Below, piece after piece: positions 17,681 through 25,858 of a DNA stretch of 64,000 nucleotides. A program made the position numbers and the translations under genes. The notes below the pieces were generated by a model. That model did not search any database. It was not told the DNA's origin and saw only the letters and a program-made list of their open reading frames with translations. Each line of letters starts with the position of its first letter. Position 1 is the first letter of the stretch. The DNA is from WTGA01 sp965231865 (GTDB lineage: Bacteria; Pseudomonadota; Gammaproteobacteria; Arenicellales; Poriferihabitantaceae), in assembly GCA_965231865.1 (NCBI GenBank), contig CBDDOJ010000001.1:620001-684000 (forward strand), written 5' to 3'.

Positions 17681-17941
17681 ATGGCTGATTTTCCCCTCGC
17701 CGTAAATGTACAGGGCGACTATGGCTATAAAGTGGTGGTGGTTGACGAAAACTGTACGATTGATGAGGTCATCAAAACGGCGGTGGATCAAATTGTGAGC
17801 GTTCTGGTTGCTCCCTTCCCGGCAGGGACGGTATTGCGTGCGCGGGTGCATGGCACAATGCAACCGCTGGATGGCAACCTGACCGTGAGGGAGGCCGGCT
17901 TTATTCAAATGGAAGCCCTCCAGATCTATGTGGAAGCATAG
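17681..17941 (+). CDS. Diiron monooxygenase gamma subunit (TmoB-like)
   Basis: The 86-residue product (MADFPLAVNVQGDYGYKVVV...) has the size, ubiquitin-like pattern and operon position of TmoB/TouB, the small hydroxylase subunit. It lies 47 bp after the alpha gene and 2 bp before the Rieske ferredoxin gene. Confidence 0.8.
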   Translation: MADFPLAVNVQGDYGYKVVVVDENCTIDEVIKTAVDQIVSVLVAPFPAGTVLRARVHGTMQPLDGNLTVREAGFIQMEALQIYVEA

Positions 17942-17943
17942 CG

Positions 17944-18267
17944 GTGAACACGAAACTGGAATATCAGAAGGTCTGTGACCTTGATGAACTCTGGGAAGGA
18001 GAAATGGAGTGCTTCGAGGTCGGGAGCGAAGCCGTTCTGATTGTCCATGCCAGTGAAGGCGAAGTCCGCGCCTATGACCCGGCCTGTCCGCACCAGGGGC
18101 ATTCATTGATTGATGGAGACCTGGAAGACTGTGTATTGACGTGCGGTGCACATCTATGGCAATTCGATGCGATAACGGGCAAGGGAATCAACCCCACCGA
18201 TACCGCGCTGGTCAGTTATCCGGTCAAGACAGAAGAGGGCGCGGTCTGGGTCGCCTTCCCCCCATAA
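17944..18267 (+). CDS. Rieske-type ferredoxin of the diiron monooxygenase (TmoC-like)
   Basis: The 107-residue protein carries one Rieske [2Fe-2S] motif, CPHQGHSL (residues about 45-52) and CGAHLWQF (about 65-72), giving two Cys and two His ligands. The frame opens with GTG, 2 bp after the gamma gene. It would pass electrons from a reductase to the hydroxylase; the cognate reductase gene (TmoF type) is not found nearby. Confidence 0.85.
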   Translation: MNTKLEYQKVCDLDELWEGEMECFEVGSEAVLIVHASEGEVRAYDPACPHQGHSLIDGDLEDCVLTCGAHLWQFDAITGKGINPTDTALVSYPVKTEEGAVWVAFPP

Positions 18268-18294
18268 AAGCGCAGAAAAAGCAGAGACAAGATC

Positions 18295-18591
18295 ATGGCC
18301 AATTCTCAATCCAACCGATTCGTGGGACCCGTCATCAAAAATGGGGACATTGGAGATGCCATCATGGAAGCGGTTTACGAAGACAATCCAGGAAGGAAGA
18401 TTGAAATGGAAGAACACGCTTCCTACGTGCGGATCAAGGTGCAAAGGGAGTGTGTCATCCGGTTCGACACGGTCTCTGACATGCTCGGCAGAGAGGTCAC
18501 CCGCAGTGACATTGAAGCCAACATGCCCGCCCTGGAAGGATTCATTCGTGTCGATTCACAGAAGATGAGATTTCTGGCTTCTGCAGACTAA
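18295..18591 (+). CDS. Monooxygenase effector/coupling protein (TmoD-like)
   Basis: The 98-residue product (MANSQSNRFVGPVIKNGDIG...) fits the MmoB/DmpM/TmoD effector family, which binds the hydroxylase and gates catalysis. Characteristic are FVGPVI, the AIMEAVYEDNPGRKIE segment and a central YVRIKVQRECVIRFDTV strand. Position between ferredoxin and beta subunit is as in tmoABCDE. Confidence 0.85.
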   Translation: MANSQSNRFVGPVIKNGDIGDAIMEAVYEDNPGRKIEMEEHASYVRIKVQRECVIRFDTVSDMLGREVTRSDIEANMPALEGFIRVDSQKMRFLASAD

Positions 18592-18648
18592 AGAGGGAAC
18601 GGCCATCCAGTCGCAATGAAGATGAAACCCTGAATAACGGCAACGATC

Positions 18649-19635
18649 ATGACTGCAAAATTGAGTGGAATGAAAACCTGGAGCAAGCTGGCGAAAAACA
18701 GGCGCCGCCCCAGTGAATACGAAATCGTAACGACCAATCTGCAAACCCGAAACCGGCATCGGGAACAGGCCTACGAATTGTCCCCTGCTCCGGACCTGGC
18801 AATGAATGCCTGGTACAAGAGGCATGTCTTCGACAGCCCACTGCAGCATGACGACTGGGAAGAATTTCGAGACCCGGACTCACTGATCTACCGGGTATAT
18901 ACCCGGGACCAGGACGGGCAGGAAGAATATATCCATGGCTTGCTGAACGAGCACAATGAAATCGGGCATGACGATGACCTGTCTTCAGAATGGCTGGACA
19001 CCCTGGAAAAGTTATACACCCCCAGAAGATACCTGCAGACGGCGCTCCAGATGGGGGCCGCCTACCTGTTGCAAATCGCACCGGCAAGCACCATAACGGC
19101 TTGCGGCGGTTTCCAGGAAGGCGATGAATTCCGTTGGCTCCAACACGTCGTCTATCGCACCCGTGAACTCCAGATGGCCCATCCTGACCGGGGATTCGGT
19201 ACCCGGGAACGGCACCACTGGGAGAACGAACCGGCCTGGCAGGGTTTGCGGGAATTAATGGAAAGGGCACTGGTGGCCTACGACTGGGGTGAGAGTTTTG
19301 TGGCCATTAATCTGGTCGCCAAAGTCGCGGCCGATGAGACTTTGAGGGAACTTTCGTCAACGGCCCGAAGGTTCCGCGATCCGCTGCTGGCTTCGCTGGC
19401 AGACAACCAGCTCCGGGACAGTGACCGCTCGCGCCGGTGGAGTGCGGGACTGGTGAAATTCTGCACCGATGCAAAAGAAGAAAACAAGCGCGTTATCCGG
19501 GACTGGATACACCAGTGGACACCCCTGGCCTGCACGGCGATCACCACCTATTGCGGGGCATTGCCTGAAAGCGAAAATTCAGCACAATCCGCCATCTCCC
19601 GAATGCAGGCCTACCATCGCAGCCTGGAAATGTAG
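18649..19635 (+). CDS. Diiron monooxygenase beta subunit (TmoE-like)
   Basis: The 328-residue ferritin-like subunit lacks a full diiron site, as expected for the structural beta subunit. TmoE-like features include a segment PSEYEIVTTNLQ near residue 25, PRRYLQTALQMGAAYLLQIAP around 125 and VAYDWGESFVAINLVAK around 210. An in-frame Met at 18670 is an alternative start. It is the last monooxygenase gene; a reductase gene does not follow. Confidence 0.85.
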   Translation: MTAKLSGMKTWSKLAKNRRRPSEYEIVTTNLQTRNRHREQAYELSPAPDLAMNAWYKRHVFDSPLQHDDWEEFRDPDSLIYRVYTRDQDGQEEYIHGLLNEHNEIGHDDDLSSEWLDTLEKLYTPRRYLQTALQMGAAYLLQIAPASTITACGGFQEGDEFRWLQHVVYRTRELQMAHPDRGFGTRERHHWENEPAWQGLRELMERALVAYDWGESFVAINLVAKVAADETLRELSSTARRFRDPLLASLADNQLRDSDRSRRWSAGLVKFCTDAKEENKRVIRDWIHQWTPLACTAITTYCGALPESENSAQSAISRMQAYHRSLEM

Positions 19636-19942
19636 GGCGATAGAGTATTGATTTCCATACGATATAGACCATGCCCTTGTCCTGTTTCCATTAAGGTACC
19701 CGTCAAGGTCAAGCGGTATGGTCCGTATCCGGGCCACCATGGTTTCAGCCATGCGCGCGGTGGTGCCCATGGGGAACACCGGGTTCCTGCCAATAGCCCA
19801 AAGAATGACGACAGTCCCCTGCATGGCCCAGCCGGCAACGATGTTTCACATTCCAGGACATCCCCCGTGGCGGATTGCAACCATTCAGCAGAACAGGCGA
19901 ACCCTGACCATTTTGCGAACCGACGGCTCATCATATAAAAAT
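19636..19942 (+). other. 307-bp gap where a reductase gene would be expected
   Basis: No frame here resembles a protein family. Open frames exist but have no ribosome site and look non-coding. The following RidA frame opens upstream at 19718, but the conserved domain starts only after 19943. No terminator is evident, so read-through from the monooxygenase genes is possible. Confidence 0.4.
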
Positions 19943-21214
19943 ATGGCGAAGAAACACACCGATCCGGTCAGGACACCGGAGTGGAAATGGAAAGAGGATG
20001 TCCCATTCAGCCAAACGGTCACGGTGGGCGACCAGGTTTTCATCAGCGGCCAACAAACGCTGGATCATGTCGGGGCAGTGTGTAATCCGGGTGATATCGC
20101 CGCACAGACCCGCAATGTATTTGAAAACATGAAGAGCGCCCTGGCCGAGCTGGATATGGAGCTGGGTGACCTGGTGCGATTAAACACCTATTATGTTTTC
20201 GACGGAGAGGACGCGGACAGTACCCGGTACTGGGAGGATATGACCCGGGTGCGGCTCAACTACTTTCCGGACCCTGGACCCGCTGCCACCGCAGTGCGTA
20301 TCAAGGGCATGCCCTATGAAGGCCAGCTGATCCAGATTGAAGGCATCGCACTGCGGGGAGAATCCCGGCGAAACCGCCAACGCATCATGCCCGCCGGGAG
20401 CTGGGACTGGAGTATCCCGGTACCCCTGTCCCAGGGCTGGAAAATCGGTCATCGCATTTTTGTTGGTGGCCAGATATCGGCGGATGACAAAGGCCGGTCG
20501 GTGCATGTCGGCGACCTGGATGCCCAGACACGGAACATTTACGGATATATTGGCCGGATACTGTCGGATGCCGGCTCGTCTTTCGAAGACATCGTGCATA
20601 TCAAGGTATGTTTTAAACAAAACAGCAACGACCCGGCAACCGGCCAGGCATTTGTCGACCGGATCATGGACATAACGAAAGAATACCTTGACGGTTCTGC
20701 CCCCGTACTGACGGCATTTGCCGTGGATTTGCTGTACCCGGGCCTGGACCTCGAAATCGACGCCATGGCCATCGTCGACCCGGACCGGACCATTCTGACT
20801 CCGGCAACCCTTGGAGGCCGTTATCAACCGTCCGTTTTTTCAGATGGAATCAATGCCGGCGGAGAAATCCACATTGCCGGGCAAACCGCCCTTGGTGAGG
20901 ATGGGTCCGTATTGTCACCGGGGGATGTCAATGCCCAGGCCAAAGTGGTATTTGAGCGTTTGCAAACCGTTCTGGCAGAAACGGAGTCCTGTTTGAACGA
21001 TGTTGTAAAATTGAACCTGTTTATCGTTGGCGAAGACCACGAAATCAAAAGTGCTTTTCACAGGGTCTGCCGGACCTGGGCAGAAATCTGCCCGGATGGA
21101 CACCCTGCCATGACCACGGTACGGGTACACGAACTCCCACGACCCGGCCTTCTGATTCAAGCGGATTGTATCGCCCTGAAACAGGCTCCCGCCAATCCAT
21201 ACAATCACTCTTAA
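19943..21214 (+). CDS. Three tandem RidA/YjgF domains in one protein
   Basis: The ~423-residue product contains three RidA-like repeats, roughly residues 20-140, 150-280 and 290-415. Each has a GDQVFISGQQ / GHRIFVGGQIS / GGEIHIAGQT strand and a D-AQTRN or NAQAKVVFE helix. Single-domain RidA proteins hydrolyse reactive enamines/imines and form trimers, so one chain may build a pseudo-trimer. The Met at 19943 precedes MAKKHTDPVRTPEWKW but has no clear ribosome site. It follows the monooxygenase genes and precedes a CE4 hydrolase, so it may process an unstable oxidation product. Confidence 0.8.
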   Translation: MAKKHTDPVRTPEWKWKEDVPFSQTVTVGDQVFISGQQTLDHVGAVCNPGDIAAQTRNVFENMKSALAELDMELGDLVRLNTYYVFDGEDADSTRYWEDMTRVRLNYFPDPGPAATAVRIKGMPYEGQLIQIEGIALRGESRRNRQRIMPAGSWDWSIPVPLSQGWKIGHRIFVGGQISADDKGRSVHVGDLDAQTRNIYGYIGRILSDAGSSFEDIVHIKVCFKQNSNDPATGQAFVDRIMDITKEYLDGSAPVLTAFAVDLLYPGLDLEIDAMAIVDPDRTILTPATLGGRYQPSVFSDGINAGGEIHIAGQTALGEDGSVLSPGDVNAQAKVVFERLQTVLAETESCLNDVVKLNLFIVGEDHEIKSAFHRVCRTWAEICPDGHPAMTTVRVHELPRPGLLIQADCIALKQAPANPYNHS

Positions 21215-21231
21215 AACAACTGGAGAATATT

Positions 21232-22137
21232 ATGATCAGCAATCCCATCCCATGGCCCAATGATGCCAAAGTTGCCTGCGCCATCACCTTCGACATTGAT
21301 ACTGACAGTATTTTGCATCTCGAGCACCGAGAACGCGCTCCCACCATGCTTTCCACCATGTCCTGGTTGAAATATGATGAAGTTGCGATCCCCAGGCTGG
21401 TGGAACTCTATGCCCGCTATGAGATCAAGCAGACTTTCTTTTATCCCGCCTGGTGCATGGAACGCTACCCGCATCTGGTCGATGTCATTCTCAAGGGGGG
21501 TCATGAAATCGCAGCCCACGGCTATTTGCATGAAAACCCGAACAAACTCAGTCCGGAAGATGAACTGTACTGGTTCGAACGGCAGATAGCGGTGATCGAA
21601 AAAATGACCGGCAAACGCCCAAGGGGCTGGCGTGCGCCACTCTACAATTTCTCCAGACACTCCATCGACTACATGATCGACCAGGGTTTTATCTACGACG
21701 CCAGCCTGATGGGGGACGATATTCCCTACATACTAAAAACCAAAACAGGATCGGTGATCGAGTTGCCCAGTCAATGGGCAATGGATGACTGGCCCCACTA
21801 CACCCACGCCCCGGATATGCATTACATGATGCCCATCAAATCACCGGATGAAGCCATGAATGTTTTCATGTCCGAATTTGAGGCGATGTACCGAAACAAC
21901 GGACTATGGGTGACGGTATGGCATCCATTTGTCTCCGGCCGCCTTGCAAGATGCGAACGCATCGGCCAGATGATAGAGGAAATGCAGAACCGGGGGGATG
22001 TCTGGTTTGCCACCATGGAAGAAATCGCGACGCATGTCCAGCACTGCATTGACGATGGGTCATGGACTCCAAGAGTAGACCATCTTCCCTATTACGACGG
22101 CCCCATCCCGGAACTCAACGACGCAAACCTGGCCTAG
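21232..22137 (+). CDS. CE4/PuuE-like polysaccharide-deacetylase-fold amidohydrolase
   Basis: The 301-residue product has the NodB-homology metal site: Asp in CAITFDIDTDS near residue 18, and the H-x3-H motif in AAHGYLHENP around residue 100, plus RGWRAPLYNFS and YDASLMGDDIPY. It has no signal peptide, which favours a cytoplasmic small-molecule role, as in PuuE allantoinase or cyclic imide hydrolase, over cell-wall work. The start at 21232 follows TGGAGAA and lies 17 bp after the RidA gene. In context it may cleave a C-N bond in the same pathway. Substrate unknown. Confidence 0.75.
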   Translation: MISNPIPWPNDAKVACAITFDIDTDSILHLEHRERAPTMLSTMSWLKYDEVAIPRLVELYARYEIKQTFFYPAWCMERYPHLVDVILKGGHEIAAHGYLHENPNKLSPEDELYWFERQIAVIEKMTGKRPRGWRAPLYNFSRHSIDYMIDQGFIYDASLMGDDIPYILKTKTGSVIELPSQWAMDDWPHYTHAPDMHYMMPIKSPDEAMNVFMSEFEAMYRNNGLWVTVWHPFVSGRLARCERIGQMIEEMQNRGDVWFATMEEIATHVQHCIDDGSWTPRVDHLPYYDGPIPELNDANLA

Positions 22138-22149
22138 GACAGCTCCCGG

Positions 22150-22185
22150 GCAACCACGGGTCTGCAGGACAATCCCCGTGGTTGC
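22150..22185. terminator. Bidirectional hairpin between convergent operons
   Basis: GCAACCACGGG and CCCGTGGTTGC form a perfect 11-bp stem with a 14-nt loop. It sits between the ends of the hydrolase gene (plus) and the first ureohydrolase gene (minus). No T run follows, so termination is likely but not certain. Confidence 0.55.
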
Positions 22186-22292
22186 ATGACAGCGGCCAGT
22201 CAGACGCTTTGCCGGGTTCCCCCCGACTTTGCGTCTGTTTCCGGGACACCGGAAACCCGTTGAACCCGGTCCATGCATTAACCGCCCATGCG

Positions 22293-23327
22293 TTAACCGC
22301 GCAGGTCTGACCTGCGGATACCCTGGTCCACGAACTCGCCTCGCTGTTTTGCCATGGATGCCATCAATCTGAGCACGATACAGGCCGCCAACTTTGCAGT
22401 GGTCCCGCTAACATCAAAGACCGGTGCGAGCTCTGAAATTTCAATCAGGCTGACGGACCCCCTGTGGCCAAGCAACGTGGCGGTTTGCATCATTTCCCTG
22501 GATTCAAATCCACCGGGCTCGGCTGCCGTGACTCCAGGGGCCGCGGAAGCATCCAGGATGTTCATGTTGAAGCTCAGGTACTGGGCATCCGTACCGTTCC
22601 ATACCTGGTCTGCCGCTTCATTCACTGCGGATTGAATGCCCATCTCCAGGACATCGTCCATGGAGTGAAACCGGATTCCCCGTTCCCTGGCCAGTTCGAC
22701 GTGATCTTTGGGGTTCATGGAATTGCGCGCGCCGACATGAGCCATGTTGGCGGGATGGACATTGGGCAATTCACTCACCCTTGCAAAAGTACAGGGCGCA
22801 GCCATTTTCTCTCCCGCCCAGGAATTCGCCATTTCCAAATGGGCACCGAAATGCATATAACCCATTTTCCTGTCTTCACCGATATGGTCAGACAATGCCT
22901 TCGCGGCGGAAATGGAGATGGAACGGTCGCCGCCACAAATGATCGGGGTGACCCCTGAGGCCAGTACGGTCCGTACCGCCCGGTAGATTCGGTCATGGGC
23001 AAGTTCGGGCATGACTTTGGGCACCCGGACATTGCCGCAGTCCACACTGCTCCCTTCCAGGTCAACCTGGTACTCAAACCAGTACGGAAAATATTCGTGA
23101 CTGGCAACACGGAAGGCCTGGGGGCCCTCTTCCGACCCGGGTTTTCCAACATTCCCTTCATCATAGGGTATCCCCATAAATGCAAACCGTGCACCACTGT
23201 TTTTCAGAGCATCGGTTTCCATGTCAATTTGCGGGGAACGCAAAAACGTGACCACCCCAAGGGACCTGAAATTTCCAGCTTCGCCCAGTGGAGAAAAAAG
23301 ATGTTCGAAATTTTTTGCAGGGTTCAT
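22293..23327 (-). CDS. Ureohydrolase-fold subunit lacking metal ligands (inactive partner)
   Basis: The 344-residue arginase/agmatinase-fold protein has lost its dinuclear metal site. Where active enzymes have GGDHS, D-x-H-x-D and S-F-D-x-D, it has GGDRS (R135), FGAHLE (G161, H163, E165) and SFNMN (N254, N256). Five of six ligands are replaced, so it cannot be a conventional hydrolase by itself. It is 51 bp downstream of an intact paralogue on the same strand. Metformin hydrolase is known as a nickel-dependent heteromer of one active and one metal-free ureohydrolase subunit, and this pair has that design. The rest of the fold is well kept, which argues against a pseudogene. Confidence 0.85.
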   Translation of the reverse strand: MNPAKNFEHLFSPLGEAGNFRSLGVVTFLRSPQIDMETDALKNSGARFAFMGIPYDEGNVGKPGSEEGPQAFRVASHEYFPYWFEYQVDLEGSSVDCGNVRVPKVMPELAHDRIYRAVRTVLASGVTPIICGGDRSISISAAKALSDHIGEDRKMGYMHFGAHLEMANSWAGEKMAAPCTFARVSELPNVHPANMAHVGARNSMNPKDHVELARERGIRFHSMDDVLEMGIQSAVNEAADQVWNGTDAQYLSFNMNILDASAAPGVTAAEPGGFESREMMQTATLLGHRGSVSLIEISELAPVFDVSGTTAKLAACIVLRLMASMAKQRGEFVDQGIRRSDLRG

Positions 23328-23378
23328 TGAATCAGCTCCCGTTGTAAGTGGTTCTTGTCCGTTTCAGTCGGTTCAGAG

Positions 23379-24446
23379 TCAGGGGGCTTTGCCCTGATCA
23401 CGCAAGGTTTTTGCCCGGCTGCCGAGGTATTGGTACACCATGCAGCAAGCCAGTTTGATACTCATGTCGCTGACATCAAAATGGGGCGTCAGTTCCGATA
23501 TTTCGAATATGTCTGCACCATACGTGCCGGCAATGCGCGCATGCTTTATGGCCTCTCTGGAGGTGAGGCCGAATGTTTCCGGTGCCGTGGTGCCAGGCAT
23601 GCAACTGGCGTCCAGTGAATCCGTATCCCAGGACCAGTAAACGGCATCCGTACCATCCCAGGCAAGATCGAAAATTTCCCGGGTACATACTTCAATACCA
23701 CGGTCCGCCACTTCCTGCATGGGCACCATGCGGACGTTGTTGTCAACCCAGAAATCCACCCAGTCCTTGGGATTCAAGCCGTTGCGGGAACACATATGCG
23801 CCATGTTCCGGCCATTGCAATTGGGCAAATCAAACGCCCGGGCCGGTCCCGAACAATTGGTATAGGGAGAACCCTCCCAGTCAGGGGCCGAATCCAGATG
23901 ACAATCCACATGGAGATAGCCAATGGTTCCGTTCCGGTGAAAATCAGACAAGGCCCTGGAACCGGGTATCGGCACAGAGTGGTCTCCACCACAAAGGATG
24001 ACCTTGGCACCCCCTTCGAGACATTCCGTGACATACTGGTAAATATATTCATGGCTACGCTCATTGTTTCCGGGAACAATGGGTATGTCACCGCAATCCA
24101 CCGGCCTGAAAAAAGTCATCAAATCGACATCGAACTCGAACATATAAGGAGAATACTGTGTGGAAGCTTCACGAATTCCAGAAGGCCCCTGGGAGGTTCC
24201 AGCCCGTACCATTTGACCCTGGTCCCAGGGCACACCGAGAAAACAGATCGTGGCACCCATTTCCCGGATGGCATTGCGGTCCGGCGGACAATACGGTGCT
24301 CCCATAAAAGTCGAAAGACCCCGTGACTTGAATGCCCCGTTATGGCGGATTGGTGAGTGTATATGGTCATCTTTCCCGCTTTGGGCGGCCGGACCCCGGT
24401 GCTGGTGGGGAACAAATTCCCAGGTATACGGGCCGTTGTTGCTCAT
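23379..24446 (-). CDS. Catalytic ureohydrolase (arginase/agmatinase fold), likely partner of the inactive subunit
   Basis: The 355-residue product keeps all six metal ligands: H156 in GGDHS, D181, H183 and D185 in VDCHLD, D274 and D276 in SWDTDS. The Cys in D-C-H instead of the common Ala, and W before DTD, are family variants. The start follows AGGAG. It lies between hypB (200 bp upstream) and the inactive paralogue. A nickel GTPase in the same operon points to nickel rather than manganese, as in guanidine hydrolase and metformin hydrolase. The substrate is probably a guanidine, biguanide or N-alkylguanidine; agmatine or arginine cannot be excluded. Confidence 0.85.
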   Translation of the reverse strand: MSNNGPYTWEFVPHQHRGPAAQSGKDDHIHSPIRHNGAFKSRGLSTFMGAPYCPPDRNAIREMGATICFLGVPWDQGQMVRAGTSQGPSGIREASTQYSPYMFEFDVDLMTFFRPVDCGDIPIVPGNNERSHEYIYQYVTECLEGGAKVILCGGDHSVPIPGSRALSDFHRNGTIGYLHVDCHLDSAPDWEGSPYTNCSGPARAFDLPNCNGRNMAHMCSRNGLNPKDWVDFWVDNNVRMVPMQEVADRGIEVCTREIFDLAWDGTDAVYWSWDTDSLDASCMPGTTAPETFGLTSREAIKHARIAGTYGADIFEISELTPHFDVSDMSIKLACCMVYQYLGSRAKTLRDQGKAP

Positions 24447-24646
24447 AAATACTCCTGTTGTCGAGGTTGTAATGTCAGTTTGATGGCTGCACGCTCCGGT
24501 CCCCGACCCCGGGGACCCCCGGATGGGAAAGTACAGCCCGCGGAAACCACGGTCTGTTCATACCACCACCGTTGCGCAACGGACAGTGCATGCATGGCGG
24601 GAAATGGAACATTTCGTCGGACCCGGACACCCCATGCAACGACAAT

Positions 24647-25609
24647 CTAGCGTTGCCGGTCCGGAACCGATGCGTCCAAAACCGGGGCTTTGTGGCGTAT
24701 TCCCGTGCCGGTCCGCGTCTTGCGGTGCCGGTTAATCCAGTCCAGCCACCTGTCAACCCCTTCCCCGGTTGTGGCAGACAGCTGAATGATTTCAATATCC
24801 GGATTGATCCTCCGGGCATATTCGATGCATCGCTTGACATCGAATTCCAGGTAAGGCAACAGATCGATCTTGTTTAAAATCATGAGATCGGAAACGGCAA
24901 ACATGTCCGGGTATTTCAGTGGCTTGTCCTCCCCCTCGGTGACCGCAAGGATGGCAACCTTGTGATCTTCTCCCAGGTCAAAACTGGCCGGACAGACCAG
25001 ATTCCCGACATTTTCAACAAACAACACGCTTCCGGTCTCCAGAGCCAGTTTTTCCAGGGCATGGCCCACCATGTGGGCATCGAGGTGACAACCCCGTCCG
25101 GTATTGATCTGAATCGCCGTGGCACCGGTTTCCCGTATTCGCTCTGCATCATGGACCGTTTCCTGGTCCCCCTCAATAACGGCCACGGCCACATCGTCCA
25201 TAAGGGCGCGGATCGTTGTGGTTAACAGGGTGGTTTTACCCGACCCTGGACTGGATACCAGATTGAGCGCCAGAATCTCCTTTCCGGTGAGATATTGCCG
25301 GTTGCTTTCTGCGTAACCATCGTTCTTGGACAAAATGTTCCGCTCAATCCGCACCATTTCGGTTTGGCTGAGCCCGGCCACATGACCCTGGGCCGGACCG
25401 GTCCCAAAATGCAGGTCAGACTGCCGGTGCCGATGACCCCCGTGGTCTTTCGAACCGGCATGTCCGTGGCGATGCCCATGAAGATTCCCGTGAGAATGCT
25501 CGTGAGAATGCTCGTGGTCGGCAGGATGGTCATGACGGTGAACAGGACCAAGGTGGGCCGGATTCTCTATGCGTGTTTCGCCATTCCCACATCCGCAGAT
25601 ATTGCACAT
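24647..25609 (-). CDS. hypB: HypB-like nickel-insertion GTPase with His-rich N-terminus
   Basis: The start at 25609 gives the classic opening MCNICGCG and follows GGGAG; the frame upstream is spurious. A His-rich stretch of about 50 residues follows (many His between residues 25 and 75), then a GTPase domain with P-loop SSPGSGKTTLL, VIEGDQET, the conserved GRGCHLDAHMV metal motif, and NKIDLLPYLEFD. HypB normally matures [NiFe] hydrogenase with HypA. No hydrogenase or hypA is in the window, while nickel-type ureohydrolases are next door. HypA/B homologues are known to activate guanidine hydrolase, so that role is likely. It is divergent from the second Lrp/AsnC regulator. Confidence 0.9.
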   Translation of the reverse strand: MCNICGCGNGETRIENPAHLGPVHRHDHPADHEHSHEHSHGNLHGHRHGHAGSKDHGGHRHRQSDLHFGTGPAQGHVAGLSQTEMVRIERNILSKNDGYAESNRQYLTGKEILALNLVSSPGSGKTTLLTTTIRALMDDVAVAVIEGDQETVHDAERIRETGATAIQINTGRGCHLDAHMVGHALEKLALETGSVLFVENVGNLVCPASFDLGEDHKVAILAVTEGEDKPLKYPDMFAVSDLMILNKIDLLPYLEFDVKRCIEYARRINPDIEIIQLSATTGEGVDRWLDWINRHRKTRTGTGIRHKAPVLDASVPDRQR

Positions 25610-25704
25610 TTTCGACTCCCCTGTTGAACACTGAACTCTTCGGCTGGAATCCTGGTTTATTCCGGTATCAATGAACAAATAAACCATGATATTCTGTTTG
25701 GATA

Positions 25705-25734
25705 CGATAACAAGTGTATTGGCACTTGTTATCG
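25705..25734. promoter_or_regulatory. Perfect 12-bp inverted repeat, candidate operator
   Basis: CGATAACAAGTG and CACTTGTTATCG are separated by 6 bp (TATTGG) in the divergent hypB / Lrp-AsnC control region. No T run follows on either strand, so it looks like a protein site rather than a terminator. Confidence 0.6.
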
Positions 25735-25821
25735 ATGTCAAACTTCAAACCGTTGAATATTACGAACCCATGTATATTTCTCTTAAAATACAGAATAATA
25801 AGTTTATTATCAGAGATATTT

Positions 25822-25836
25822 TTACGAACTTCGTAA
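25822..25836. promoter_or_regulatory. TTACGAA-C-TTCGTAA palindrome, candidate autoregulatory site
   Basis: This perfect 15-bp dyad ends 22 bp before the Lrp/AsnC start at 25859. Half-sites TTACGAA recur near 25763 and in the control region of the paralogous regulator (15680, ~15940). Confidence 0.55.
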
Positions 25837-25858
25837 TTTGACCTGTCCGGAGCAATGC

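Noticed and set aside
22293..23327. Pseudogene call for the metal-free ureohydrolase
   Set aside because: The frame is full length with good spacing to its partner and conserved folding segments; only the metal ligands are changed, which suggests a structural subunit.
24647..25609. [NiFe] hydrogenase maturation locus
   Set aside because: No hydrogenase subunits or other hyp genes are in the window; the neighbours are ureohydrolases.
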